DNA from: Actinoalloteichus_B caeruleus
Lineage (GTDB): Bacteria > Actinomycetota > Actinomycetes > Mycobacteriales > Pseudonocardiaceae
Assembly (NCBI RefSeq): GCF_000718005.1
Contig: NZ_JODV01000008.1
Direction: 5' to 3' (one strand)
DNA: 64,000 nt
How positions within the stretch are numbered: the first letter of the stretch is position 1; every line of letters starts with the position of its first letter. The notes under the pieces were generated by a model that did no database searches, had not been told where the DNA came from, and saw only the letters and a list, made by a program, of their open reading frames with translations. The translations under genes were made by a program, and so were the position numbers. This document shows positions 1-8,676 of the stretch, piece by piece.

Positions 1-551
1 CCCGGACCTCGGGAACGGCTCGGCGCCAGGTCGTCGCAGTTCGGCAGCTCCTCTGGGCCTGAGCGGGACCGGCGGTGAAGCGGGACCGCCGCCCAGCGGT
101 AGGTGGGTCACGACCGGTACGACCGGTCCCGATCGGGACGGGGGCCGGTTCGGTCCCGGAATCCCGGTCCGACGGGCGTTCACCTGCCGCTTCCGCGCCT
201 GGCCGACGGTGACACCCGGTCCACCCGAGACGGGACGCACGGGTGGGGAGGTCCACTGGCAGCGCCCGGGTTGGCGGCGGCCCGTTCGGGTCCGGGAGCC
301 CGGCGACGGAGCCGCCGCGGTCCGACCAGCCGGTTTGCCGAGCCGGGGGGATGTGACGCCTCCACCCCGGGTCGGCGCCCAGCCCGCACCCGCCGCGTCC
401 GCGCCGCCAGCCAGTCACGTCATCGAGACATCGAGACACCGAGACACCGAGACACCGAGACACCGAGACACCGAGACACCGAGACACCGAGACACCGAGA
501 CACCGAGACACCGAGACACCGAGAATCGCGCCCGACTCCCCTGCCGAGCCC
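1..551. other. Gene-free left edge
   Basis: I see no convincing gene here. The open frames crossing it on both strands are Arg/Pro/Gly-rich shadows, and several run straight through the tandem repeat at 422-525. The stretch lies downstream of the minus-strand GT2 gene that ends at 552, so it is the 3' flank of that operon. No obvious hairpin terminator was found between the stop codon and the repeat. Confidence 0.5.
422..525. repeat. 8-bp tandem repeat, about 13 copies
   Basis: The array begins with two copies of ATCGAGAC, followed by ten exact copies of ACCGAGAC and a final degenerate copy that loses the last C. The period is 8 and not a multiple of 3, so the repeat shifts through all three frames and is not a protein repeat. 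There are no spacers, so this is not CRISPR. It lies 27 bp downstream of the stop of the minus-strand GT2 gene. Such simple arrays often vary in copy number between strains; that is an expectation, not something visible here. Confidence 0.95.
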
Positions 552-1469
552 TCAGCGGGGGTCACGCCCGCTCCCGGCCTCGTCGCCGGCACGGTGGAAC
601 TCCGGGAGGGCGGTGGCCTGCGCCTCCCGGTCGGGGACCGTGGTGGGCGACTCCAGGTGCACCGCACCGGAAGGCAGGACGCCCGCCCCGCCGAACCGCC
701 GCATCACCCGCCACTGCGCGGCGACGTCCTCCCCCGCGTGTTCGACGGGGAGGTCCGACCAGAAGTCGTAGCCCCCGCAGGCGACCAACGCGAGGCGGTC
801 GTAGAGGACGCAGCCGGACACCCACGCCACCTTGTACGCCCGCCAGTCCTCCGCGCCCGTCAACACGTGTTCGGCCAGGTGCAGCGGATTGGCGGCGTTG
901 TGCAGGGTCCACCTGGCCATCGCGGGGCTGCCCGGCCCCACCGCCTCGGGTACGGGTCGTCCCGGCCATTCCTCGTAGGGCTCCCACTCCGCCGGTCGCC
1001 GGTCGGCGACGTGGGACATGCCCACGACGGCGTTGCCGACGAAACCGCACCCCAGCGCGGCCAGTGCCCGGCGGAGCCGGGCGATCGTGCCGGGCGCCAG
1101 CCACACGTCGTCGTCGAGGCAGAGCACGAGGTCCGCGCCGGACGCGTCCAGGAGCGCCTGCCGGTGTTCGGCCAACCCCCGCCGGGGCAGGTGGCGACCC
1201 AGCCGGACGGCATGGCCCCGGTGGTGGAGGGTGCGGAGCACGGCACGGGCGGCGGGGGTGTCGTAGGAGGCGGTCCCGTCGGACTGGTCGGACACGATGA
1301 TCCCGAAGCGGTCGTCATCGTCCTGCGCACCGAGGCCGGCCAGGGTGACCGCGAGTTCGGTTGGCCGGTTCCTGGTGGGGATCAGGACGTCGAGCGTGCT
1401 CCGGTGTGCCGCCGGTTCCGGCAGGTCGCGCGGGCGGGGAGCACCCGCCCTCGGCAGCGGTGCGCCCAT
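552..1469 (-). CDS. Family 2 glycosyltransferase
   Basis: This 305-residue protein has a GT-A fold N-terminus: the strand and turn LDVLIPTRN at residues 26-34 (nucleotide binding) and an acidic LDDD at 118-121, where GT2 enzymes coordinate the divalent metal and the sugar nucleotide. A later GED near residue 255 fits the catalytic-base region. No membrane segment is seen, so it is probably cytoplasmic or peripheral. Its ATG overlaps the TGA of the upstream HldE-like gene by one base (TGATG), which implies translational coupling and suggests that it uses the nucleotide-sugar that gene helps make. Donor and acceptor cannot be read from the sequence. The last 20 residues are charged and low complexity. 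Confidence 0.85.
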   Translation of the reverse strand: MGAPLPRAGAPRPRDLPEPAAHRSTLDVLIPTRNRPTELAVTLAGLGAQDDDDRFGIIVSDQSDGTASYDTPAARAVLRTLHHRGHAVRLGRHLPRRGLAEHRQALLDASGADLVLCLDDDVWLAPGTIARLRRALAALGCGFVGNAVVGMSHVADRRPAEWEPYEEWPGRPVPEAVGPGSPAMARWTLHNAANPLHLAEHVLTGAEDWRAYKVAWVSGCVLYDRLALVACGGYDFWSDLPVEHAGEDVAAQWRVMRRFGGAGVLPSGAVHLESPTTVPDREAQATALPEFHRAGDEAGSGRDPR

Positions 1470-2968
1470 CAGTCCACCACTCGGTCCGCGTTGGCCCGGA
1501 TCCGGGTGATCAGCGCGGTGGTGGACCGGTCCGGGACGTAGTCGAGAAGCCGGACCTCGCCGCCGTACCCCCGCACGACCGGCGTCTCGGGCAGCATCTC
1601 GGGGGTGTAGTCACCCCCCTTGGCGTACACGTCAGGGCGGAGCAGGCGCAGGAGTTCCACCGGGGTGTCGCCGTCGAAGACCGTCACGTGGTCGACGCAG
1701 CTCAGCCCGGCCACCACGGCGGCCCGGTCGTTCTCCGGGTTCACCGGGCGATCGGGTCCCTTCAGCCTGGCCACGCTCGCGTCGGAGTTGACCGCGACCA
1801 CGAGCACGTCCCCCAGTTGCTTGGCCTGGGCCAGGTAGGCGAGGTGTCCCCGGTGCAGCACGTCGAAACAGCCGTTGGTGAACACGATGCGCCGACCGGT
1901 GTCGCGGTGCCGGCGCACGACCGCCGCCAACTGCTCCCGCCCCACGGGCTCCCCCTCGCGGTCCCCGAGCCGGCTGGCGAGCTGGTCGGGCCCGCACACG
2001 CAGGTCCCCGGCTGGGCGACCACCACGTCGGCCGCGGCCTGGGCGAGCTCCATGCCACCGGTCAGGGGCAGGCCGCTGGCGAGCCCGGCCGTCAACGCGG
2101 CGACGTAGGTGTCGCCGGCTCCCGCGGCCCGGCAGTCGGGCACCGGCCTGGCCCACGTCCGGTGCTCCGGATGGGTGTGGCTGAACAGCACGGAGCCGTC
2201 CCGGTCCAGGGTCACGACCACGGCGCCGGCGCCGGTGCGGCGGAGGATGCGGTCCCGGTGGCGCTGGAGGTGCGCGAGCCGCCGTCCCCGCCCGCCCGCG
2301 CCCAGCAGGGACGCCGCCTCCTGGGCGTTCGGGGTGACCACGTCCGGACGGGTGGCCGCCCACTCCGCCGGGTCGTGGGAGTCCACGATGAGCAGCGGGA
2401 CCTCCTCCCGGAGGGCGGCGACGGCGTCGCGGAGCGGTGGACCGGCGACGCCGAGGCCGTAGTCGCAGACCAGGAGCGCGTCGTGGTCCGGGACCAGGTC
2501 GGCGAGGAGACTGGCGAGTTCCCGGGTCGTCGCGGCGGGAGGGTCGGCCTGGTCGCCGTCGTCGAAACGGGCGAGCAGCTGGTCACCGCAGATCAGTCGG
2601 GACTTCGTCATCGTGCGCCCGCCAGGCGCGGACACCAGGTCCCGCACGTTCACGCCCCGATCGGTGAGTGCCGCGCGCAGCGCCCGCCCGGCGGGGTCGT
2701 CCCCGGTGACGGCCAGGAGGGTGGCGGCCGCGCCGAGAGCCGCGAGGTTCGCCGCCGTGTTCCCGGCGCCGCCGGGTGCCGTGGTCGTCCGTTCGACCTC
2801 GACGACCGGGGCGGGAGCCTCCCGGCAGAGACGACGGGAAGTCCCGGACAGCCAGACGTCCACCAGGACGTCCCCGAGGACGAGGACCCTCGGTCGCCGG
2901 CCGGCCAGCAGGCCGGGCGTGGTGGGTCCCACCGTCAGCGTCGTGTCGGGTTCCTGGCCCCACAGCAT
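1469..2968 (-). CDS. hldE: Bifunctional heptose-7-phosphate kinase / heptose-1-phosphate nucleotidyltransferase (HldE-like, copy 1)
   Basis: The 499-residue protein has the two-domain layout of HldE/RfaE. An N-terminal PfkB (ribokinase-fold) kinase (about 27-335) carries the substrate motif GGAGNTAANLAALG at 66-79 and the catalytic-base motif GAGD at 283-286. A C-terminal cytidylyltransferase-like domain (about 360-490) has HRGH at 372-375, NSDAS, RLKG and a late STT at 482-484. In Gram-negative bacteria this enzyme phosphorylates D-glycero-D-manno-heptose 7-phosphate at C1 and, after GmhB acts, adds AMP. The ATG at 2968 follows AGGAGGTGGG; longer in-frame starts lack this site. The downstream GT2 is translationally coupled. 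It is the better preserved of two HldE-like genes here. Which nucleotide is transferred (ADP or GDP) is not determined. Confidence 0.9.
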   Translation of the reverse strand: MLWGQEPDTTLTVGPTTPGLLAGRRPRVLVLGDVLVDVWLSGTSRRLCREAPAPVVEVERTTTAPGGAGNTAANLAALGAAATLLAVTGDDPAGRALRAALTDRGVNVRDLVSAPGGRTMTKSRLICGDQLLARFDDGDQADPPAATTRELASLLADLVPDHDALLVCDYGLGVAGPPLRDAVAALREEVPLLIVDSHDPAEWAATRPDVVTPNAQEAASLLGAGGRGRRLAHLQRHRDRILRRTGAGAVVVTLDRDGSVLFSHTHPEHRTWARPVPDCRAAGAGDTYVAALTAGLASGLPLTGGMELAQAAADVVVAQPGTCVCGPDQLASRLGDREGEPVGREQLAAVVRRHRDTGRRIVFTNGCFDVLHRGHLAYLAQAKQLGDVLVVAVNSDASVARLKGPDRPVNPENDRAAVVAGLSCVDHVTVFDGDTPVELLRLLRPDVYAKGGDYTPEMLPETPVVRGYGGEVRLLDYVPDRSTTALITRIRANADRVVD

Positions 2969-3148
2969 CTCCCACCTCCTGGTCGTGATGTCCGCCGCGC
3001 ACCGTCCCCGCCCGGTGCCCGGGCAGCCGATCACGGCGGGAGGACGCCGGGCCGGCGCCCCTCCAGCCGCTGCTGACCGGTCACCTCACCCCCGGCCTCG
3101 GTCGGCCCGCTGGCGCGGGCGCCGTTGGCCGGGTGGTGTGGACGAGGT

Positions 3149-4612
3149 TCAGGGGTCCGGGTTCGCCACGCCGCCGGGCAGGCCCAGGTGCACGACCTTG
3201 ACCCTGGTCATCTCGTCGAGCAGTTCCGGGCCGAAGCCGAACCCGTTGCCGCTGTCCCGGCGGGGTTGCGCCGCTCCCCCGGGGGCGCCACCGAACACGT
3301 CGTTGACCTTCACCGTGCCCACGGGCAGTTCCCGCCAGGCGCGCTGGGCGTGGGCCATCGACCCGGTGAGCACCGTCGCGGCGAGTCCGTAGCGGTCGAC
3401 GGCGGCCTCCGCCAGGGCCTGGTCGAAGCTGTCGACCACCCGCACGGGGGCCACGGGCCCGAACGTCTCCTCCTGGAACACCGCCATCTCGGGTCGGCAG
3501 CCGGTGAGCACCGTCGCCGGGTAGGAGGAACCCGGGCCGGGTGGGATGACGCCGCCGCACCCGACCTCGGCGCCGGCGTCGAGTGCCTGGGTGACGTGGC
3601 CGTGCACGTGCGCCCGGTGCCGGACGTCGACCAGCGGGCCCAGTTCGACCTCGGAGGTGTCGCGTGGCCGGGCCCGGTACCGGCGGGCCTGGTCGACCAG
3701 CGCGGCCACGAAGCGGTCGGCGACCGCCCGGTGCACGTAGACGCGTTCGACGGCGGTGCAGATCTGCCCGCTGTTGGTGAACGCCCCGATCGCCGCCTGT
3801 CCGGCGGCCCACACCGGGTCGACGTCGGAGTCGACCAGCAGCGGGTCGTTGCCCCCGTTCTCCGCGAGCACCGCCGCGCCCCGCACGGCCGCGGCGGCCA
3901 GGACGCGGCGGCCGGCCGCGGTGGAACCGACGTGGGCGATCAGGTCCACCCGGGGGTCCTCGACCAGGGCGGCCCCCACCCGCCCGTCGCCGGTCACCCG
4001 CACCAGGACGCCGCTCGGGAGCGGCGCGCACAGCACCTGGCCGAGTGCCCGCCCCAGGTGCGGTGCCCGTTCGCTCGGCTTGAAGCAGACCGTGTTCCCC
4101 GTCGCCAGGGCCGCGCCGATCAGCCCGCAGGCCACCGCGACGGGTTCGTTCCACGGGGTGAGGACGGCGACCACGCCCCGAGGTTCGGGCACCATCAGGT
4201 CGGTGGCCGCCACGTCCCCGAGCAGGGCGCGGCCACCGCGCACCGGTGCGAGTTCGGCGTACTGGTCGAGTGTGGCGGCTCCCGCCAGCACCCCGTCGAG
4301 GGCCTGGGAGAACGGTCGACCGGTCTCGGCCGTGTTCAGCCGCGCCAGCCGGTTCGCCGAGGCGCGGACCTCCTCGGCCATCTCGTGGAGGAGGCGGCCC
4401 CGCCTGGCGGGCGGGGTGGCGGCCCACGCGGGCTGGTGGCGGTGGGCGAGACCGACCGCGTCGCGCACCTCCTCGGGACTGGACATGACCAGTCGGCCGA
4501 ACGGGGTCCCGGTGACCGGGTCGGTCACCTCGATCACCGGGGCGGTCCCGTCCGCCGGGGACACGGCGGTGGCGGCGCGCACGCCGTCGACGCCCACCAG
4601 CTGCTCCGTCAT
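3149..4612 (-). CDS. Aldehyde dehydrogenase family protein
   Basis: This NAD(P)-dependent aldehyde dehydrogenase of 487 residues is about the usual length for the family. Visible catalytic parts are PWN with Asn155 (oxyanion hole), Lys178 in CFKPSE (cofactor phosphate), GSTAAG (Rossmann turn), Glu251 in ENGG (general base) and Cys285 in FTNSGQICTA (nucleophile). The ATG at 4612 is preceded by GAGAGGAGG; an upstream in-frame start would have no such site. It is divergent from the GT9 gene that starts at 4777, and its stop lies 180 bp upstream of the hldE start, so it may be part of the same transcript. The substrate is unknown; a role in oxidising an aldehyde alongside the island's Zn-ADH and SDR genes is inference. 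Confidence 0.9.
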   Translation of the reverse strand: MTEQLVGVDGVRAATAVSPADGTAPVIEVTDPVTGTPFGRLVMSSPEEVRDAVGLAHRHQPAWAATPPARRGRLLHEMAEEVRASANRLARLNTAETGRPFSQALDGVLAGAATLDQYAELAPVRGGRALLGDVAATDLMVPEPRGVVAVLTPWNEPVAVACGLIGAALATGNTVCFKPSERAPHLGRALGQVLCAPLPSGVLVRVTGDGRVGAALVEDPRVDLIAHVGSTAAGRRVLAAAAVRGAAVLAENGGNDPLLVDSDVDPVWAAGQAAIGAFTNSGQICTAVERVYVHRAVADRFVAALVDQARRYRARPRDTSEVELGPLVDVRHRAHVHGHVTQALDAGAEVGCGGVIPPGPGSSYPATVLTGCRPEMAVFQEETFGPVAPVRVVDSFDQALAEAAVDRYGLAATVLTGSMAHAQRAWRELPVGTVKVNDVFGGAPGGAAQPRRDSGNGFGFGPELLDEMTRVKVVHLGLPGGVANPDP

Positions 4613-4776
4613 GGGGCACCTCCTCTCCGTCGCTGGCCGGATACCCGGGCCGGTCGGGGTCATTCCTGCTGCTCCTCCTCGTCCTCCGTGTGGTGACCGG
4701 CGGGGTGGCCGCCGTTTCTCCCAGCGCCCGTCGGGCAGTCCTCGGTGGGGACGTCACTCGGCCGGAGGGGGCAGGC

Positions 4777-6054
4777 GTGGGGGAACACGACGCGGGACCG
4801 GCGTTGCCGCCGATCGGCCCGGCCGGGGGGCGCTGGCCGGATGTGGGGCGCATCGGCGTGCTGCGGGGCGGGGGCATCGGCGACCTGATGTTCGTGATGC
4901 CGGCGCTCGTCGCATTGCGAGCGGCCTACCCGGAAGCGGAACTGGTCCTGCTCGGCACCGGAGCGCACCGGGCGCTGCTGGCCGGTCGCCCCGGCCCCGT
5001 GGACCGCTGCCTGCCGCTGCCTCGGGCCCACGGGGTGCACGAACCGACGCCCGGTCAACCGGACGACGGGGTCGACCAGGGGGCGTTCCTCGCCTCGGTG
5101 GCCGCGCTCCGCCTCGACCTCGGAGCGCAGTTGCACGGCGGCGGGCGTTGGTCCAACCCCTTCCTGCTGCGGACAGGGGCCCGGCACACCGTGGGGACGG
5201 CGACTCCCGACGCCGAACCGCTGGAACGGACGATCCCCTACCGCTACTACCAGCACGAGGTGCTGCGCCACCTGGAGGTGGTCGGCCTCGCCGGTGCCCC
5301 GCCCGTCGTCGTGGACCCCGCGCTGCCCGTCACCGACGGCGACCGGGACCGGGCGGCGAGCGCCCTGTCCGGGCTGCCGGAACCGCTGCTGGTCGTCCAC
5401 CCGGGCGCGACGGACCCTCGACGCCGCTGGCCTCCACCCCTGTTCGCGGAGGTCGTCGAACGGGTGGTGCGGGACGGCGCGGGAGCCGTCGTCCTGGGGT
5501 CGTCGAACGAGGAGGCGCTGGTGCGCGGTACCGCGCGACTGGCACGTGACCGGCTCCCGGCTGGGCTCCGGGAACAGGTCCGGGAGTTCCCCGGGACGCT
5601 GGACCTGTCCGGCATGGTCGGGGTGCTGGCGTCGGCGCGGGTGGTCCTCGCCAACGACAGCGGCCCCCGGCACGTGGCGCAGGCCGTGGGCACCGCCACC
5701 GTCGGGATCTTCCAGGCGTGCAACGTGATCAACGCGGCCGCGTTGGGACGGGCACGACATCCGGTGCACTTCAGCTGGTTCACCCGCTGCCCCCGGTGCG
5801 GGGTGCTCGCGGCCGGACCGGAAGGCGCCCGCTGCGCGCACGAGTTCTCGATGGTGGGCGACGTGCCGGTCGTCGAGGTGCTGGCGGACGTGCGGGAGCT
5901 CCTGGGGGGTCCGACGGGCTCGGACCGGGGCGGATCGCGCGACCGTCAGGGAAGTCGGGGAACCGGCTGCCAGCGCCACTCGTCGCCGGGCGCGTCGTGG
6001 ACCTCGGGGGTGGGCGCGCACCGCAGCGGCTTCCCGGCCGGGGAGAACGCGTAG
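4777..6054 (+). CDS. GT9 (heptosyltransferase-fold) glycosyltransferase, copy A
   Basis: This is a family 9 glycosyltransferase of 425 residues, the family of LPS ADP-heptose transferases WaaC/WaaF. It has the N-terminal glycine-rich start RIGVLRGGGIGDLMFVMPAL, a mid-protein VVHPGATDPRRRWP (second Rossmann domain, HPGA...RRWP) and NDSGPRHVAQAVG, the family's nucleotide-sugar site. GTG at 4777 is chosen because GGAGGGGGCAGG precedes it; the longer frame to 4690 has only C/T-rich sequence upstream. The last roughly 45 residues are outside the family core and are encoded by DNA overlapping a convergent minus-strand gene (5946-6341). A cysteine cluster (CPRC... then C) near residue 350 hints at a bound metal. 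Acceptor unknown. Confidence 0.85.
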   Translation: MGEHDAGPALPPIGPAGGRWPDVGRIGVLRGGGIGDLMFVMPALVALRAAYPEAELVLLGTGAHRALLAGRPGPVDRCLPLPRAHGVHEPTPGQPDDGVDQGAFLASVAALRLDLGAQLHGGGRWSNPFLLRTGARHTVGTATPDAEPLERTIPYRYYQHEVLRHLEVVGLAGAPPVVVDPALPVTDGDRDRAASALSGLPEPLLVVHPGATDPRRRWPPPLFAEVVERVVRDGAGAVVLGSSNEEALVRGTARLARDRLPAGLREQVREFPGTLDLSGMVGVLASARVVLANDSGPRHVAQAVGTATVGIFQACNVINAAALGRARHPVHFSWFTRCPRCGVLAAGPEGARCAHEFSMVGDVPVVEVLADVRELLGGPTGSDRGGSRDRQGSRGTGCQRHSSPGASWTSGVGAHRSGFPAGENA

Positions 6055-6341
6055 CGGCCGTGGTGGCTGTCGCCGCAGAGCCGCCAGGGAGTCCTGGGGC
6101 CGTCGACGAGGAGCGGGGGGCCGCCGGTCGCGGGCGCCGAGGTGGGGCGTGCGCCCTGGCGATCCACCGCATCGTGCTCGCCCGCGTCGGCGGGGCCGTG
6201 CCAGGTCGCGACGGCCGGTGGGGACGGCCCGTCGACGGGTGCGGGCCCCTGATCGGGCAGCAGGGGGCGGTCGAGCAGGGCGGCCGCCGAGATCAGCGCG
6301 CCGAGCGCGACCCGGAGCGCGAGGTGGTGTGTCGTCGTCAT
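5946..6341 (-). CDS. Small predicted secreted protein
   Basis: No family was recognised for this 131-residue protein. The start MTTTHHLALRVALG is followed by a hydrophobic, Ala/Leu-rich stretch to about residue 25 that could be a signal peptide or a single membrane anchor. A Pro/Gly/Asp-rich linker follows, then a compact C-terminal part with two cysteines (LCGD and LRCAP) that could pair outside the cell. Its last 109 bp overlap, in the opposite direction, the 3' end of the GT9 gene. The ribosome binding site is weak. The gene looks more protein-like than the neighbouring shadow frames, but no family evidence supports it. Confidence 0.5.
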   Translation of the reverse strand: MTTTHHLALRVALGALISAAALLDRPLLPDQGPAPVDGPSPPAVATWHGPADAGEHDAVDRQGARPTSAPATGGPPLLVDGPRTPWRLCGDSHHGRYAFSPAGKPLRCAPTPEVHDAPGDEWRWQPVPRLP

Positions 6342-6715
6342 CCTGGCAGCCTGCCAGCACTCGAACACCCACCGTCAACTTCCACTACAACGTGTGACCA
6401 CCCCGGGTGGGCCATGGGCGGTTGGCTGGCGGTGCGGATGGTCGCCCAGCGGGACCGGGGAGGTCGCCGGCTCGTCGGTGGTGCCCTCATCGGCCGGTGG
6501 GACGGGGTGGTCGGCGCGGACATCGTTCGCGCGAACGCGGCCGGTCGCACCGCGAGCTAGCGCGCTGGCCGCCCTGCCCAACCCGACGGACTCGGGCGCC
6601 CCAGCTCCGACCCCCGCACGGCGGCGGGGAGGAACCACTCCCGGCCGCGCCGCCGCCGACGCCGGACGCGGCCCACCCGGGTCCGACGCGGCGGGGGGCG
6701 GACCGGCGCGGCGCG
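6342..6715. other. Intergenic region
   Basis: This is 374 bp without a convincing gene. It contains the upstream region of the small secreted protein (minus strand) and the 3' flank of the flavodoxin-like gene. Near the left end there is a lower-GC patch (about 6365-6395) that could hold the promoter of the secreted-protein gene, but I cannot assign -35 and -10 boxes with confidence. Frames crossing the stretch are Arg/Pro-rich shadows. Confidence 0.45.
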
Positions 6716-7321
6716 TCAGCTCGGCGGCACGGGGATCGGCGCCTGCTGGAGGGCGCGGGCGACGGCCACCAGGTTGGAGGCCATCATGCGCCCCGTGCGG
6801 TGTGCCCACTGGTGCCCGTGGTCGACGTCCGGGTAGTTGGGGCCCGGTCCGGGCCCCATGTTCCAGTAGGTCCAGGACTGCCCTGGCACGGTGTACCCCA
6901 CGTCGATGAGGGCGCCGTTCGTCTCGCTGATGACGTGGTGCGCTCCGTCCTCGTTGCCGGTGACGACCACACCGGCCACCCTGTTGTAGGCCACCGGGAG
7001 ACCCGCGTCGTCGGTCTCGGACATCATCGAGTCCATCCGTTCCAGGACCTGGCGGGACACCGAGGACGGCTGGCCGAGCCAGGTCGGGGTGGCGACGATG
7101 AGGATCTCCGACTCCAGCAACCGGCGGTGGATCTCCGGCCACTCGTCGGCTCCGCCGAGGTCCGTCTCGACCCCGCGCGGGACCTCGCGGTCGACGACGC
7201 GGATCTGCTCCACGTCGACGTCGCGTTCCCGGAGTTCGTCCACCACCACGGAGGTGAGCAGTTCGGTGTTCGACTTCGCCGGGGACCGCTTCAGGGTGCA
7301 GCTCAACACCACGGCACGCAC
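6716..7321 (-). CDS. Flavodoxin-fold NAD(P)H-dependent oxidoreductase
   Basis: The protein has 201 residues. It opens with a beta strand and phosphate loop (VVLSCTLKRSPAKSNTE), typical of NADPH-dependent FMN reductase/flavodoxin-like proteins that bind FMN phosphate with Ser/Thr/Asn. ATPTWLGQPS matches the second flavin-contacting loop (usually TPxYxGxxS). The C-terminal part is rich in Gly/Pro/Tyr/Trp near the flavin face. GTG at 7321 has GGGAAG at a good distance; GTG at 7330 is an alternative. It starts 39 bp after the Zn-ADH gene on the same strand and probably ends that transcript. Its likely job is two-electron reduction of a quinone, nitro compound or flavin; the substrate is unknown. 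Confidence 0.8.
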   Translation of the reverse strand: MRAVVLSCTLKRSPAKSNTELLTSVVVDELRERDVDVEQIRVVDREVPRGVETDLGGADEWPEIHRRLLESEILIVATPTWLGQPSSVSRQVLERMDSMMSETDDAGLPVAYNRVAGVVVTGNEDGAHHVISETNGALIDVGYTVPGQSWTYWNMGPGPGPNYPDVDHGHQWAHRTGRMMASNLVAVARALQQAPIPVPPS

Positions 7322-7359
7322 GCTGACCACTTCCCGTCTCGTATCGGTTCGCTCTTCCG

Positions 7360-8541
7360 TCAGACCGCGACCGCGACCTTCACCCAGCCGGGTTCCTTGT
7401 CGTCGAAGGTGTGGTAGGAGCGGATGACGCCGTCCCAGTCGGTGAGTTGGGTGACCGAGGCGAGGGGGTCGACGACACCGGACCGGACCATGCGCAGCAA
7501 CTCCGGGATGTGCGTTCGGTGGTTGCAGTTGCCGAGTTTCACGGTGAGGTTGCGGTTCATCGCCGTACCGATCGGCCAGCGGTCCATCGTGGGTGGGTAG
7601 ACCCCGACGACCCCCACCGTCCCGGCCTTGGCCACCGCCCGCACCGCCCACTCCGAGGCCTGGCTCGGGGCGATGGGCGGCAGCTGGTCCCCTCCCTCGA
7701 CGCCCGGCTCGGTGATCTCCCGCCGCTGTTCGGGGAACCCCTCGGGCGCGGCCCACGCCGGGGCCTCTGCGTCCACGCCCACCGCGTCGATGACCCGGTC
7801 CACGCCGATTCCGCCGGTCAGCTGGCGGATGGTCTCGACGGGGTCCTCGGTGTCGAAGTCGACGGTCTCGGCGTGCTGGGACCGCGCCATCTCCAGCCGG
7901 GAGGCGACGTGGTCGACGGCGAGGACGCGGTTGGCGCCCTGTTGCTGGGCGGAGGTGATGGCCAGCTGTCCCACCGGGCCGCAGCCGAACACGGCGACGT
8001 CGTCCCCCGGGGACACCTCGGCGAGCAGGGCGCCGAACCACGCCGTCGGGTAGACGTCGCTGACCACGATGGCCTGTTCGTCGGTCACCTCGTCGGGAAG
8101 GGCCACCAGGTTGACGTGGGCGAAGGGGATGCGGGCGTACTCGGCCTGGAGCCCGTCGACCGGGCCGGTCATCTCCGGCCCGCCGAAGAACGAGGTGCCC
8201 GCGAGGGCGCCCTGCGGGTTGGCCCGGTCGCACTGCGCGGTGTAGCCGGCGCGGCAGTAGGAGCAGGTGCCGCAGCACAGCGTGGAGGGGATCACGACCC
8301 GGTCTCCCGGTCGGAAGTTGCGGACCTCGGGGCCGACCTCCTCGACCACGCCGACGCCCTCGTGCCCGAGGATCGTGCCGGGGCGCATCCCGGGCAGGCT
8401 GCCCCGCACCATGTGCAGGTCCGTTCCGCAGATCGCGCTGACGGTCAGCCTGACGACGGCGTCGGTCGGCTCCTGGATCCGCGCGTCGGGCACCTGTTCC
8501 ACCGCGATCTCACCGGGTGCGTGCCACACGACGGCCTTCAT
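7360..8541 (-). CDS. Zinc-dependent alcohol dehydrogenase (formaldehyde-dehydrogenase-like MDR)
   Basis: A 393-residue medium-chain dehydrogenase. Catalytic zinc ligands are Cys38 (ICGTD) and His60-Glu61 (GHEG); the structural zinc site is Cys90, 93, 96 and 104. A Rossmann motif (VFGCGPVGQLA) follows. Length and the insertion after about residue 250 resemble glutathione-independent formaldehyde dehydrogenases rather than simple ADHs. ATG at 8541 follows GAGGTGG. It stands between an SDR gene and a flavodoxin-like gene on the same strand, suggesting a redox sub-operon at the end of the heptose island. Whether it acts on a sugar-derived aldehyde or in general detoxification is open. Confidence 0.88.
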   Translation of the reverse strand: MKAVVWHAPGEIAVEQVPDARIQEPTDAVVRLTVSAICGTDLHMVRGSLPGMRPGTILGHEGVGVVEEVGPEVRNFRPGDRVVIPSTLCCGTCSYCRAGYTAQCDRANPQGALAGTSFFGGPEMTGPVDGLQAEYARIPFAHVNLVALPDEVTDEQAIVVSDVYPTAWFGALLAEVSPGDDVAVFGCGPVGQLAITSAQQQGANRVLAVDHVASRLEMARSQHAETVDFDTEDPVETIRQLTGGIGVDRVIDAVGVDAEAPAWAAPEGFPEQRREITEPGVEGGDQLPPIAPSQASEWAVRAVAKAGTVGVVGVYPPTMDRWPIGTAMNRNLTVKLGNCNHRTHIPELLRMVRSGVVDPLASVTQLTDWDGVIRSYHTFDDKEPGWVKVAVAV

Positions 8542-8676
8542 CGGTACGTCCACCTCGTCTCTTCGCGCTACTCGTCGTACTGCTGGGTGTCTCGCCTGGC
8601 CCGCGCGGTTCCCTGCCACGCGGTCGGGAACGCCACCGGTCGCCGGGAGGGCCGAGGTCGTTCCCGGGTGCGCGGG

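Noticed and set aside
422..525. Possible CRISPR array
   Set aside because: The repeated unit is 8 bp with no spacers between copies, and there are no cas genes.
103..1300. Plus-strand frames through the 8-bp repeat
   Set aside because: They encode the repeat in shifting frames (RHRDTETP-type) and are antisense to the GT2 gene; composition is not that of a real protein.
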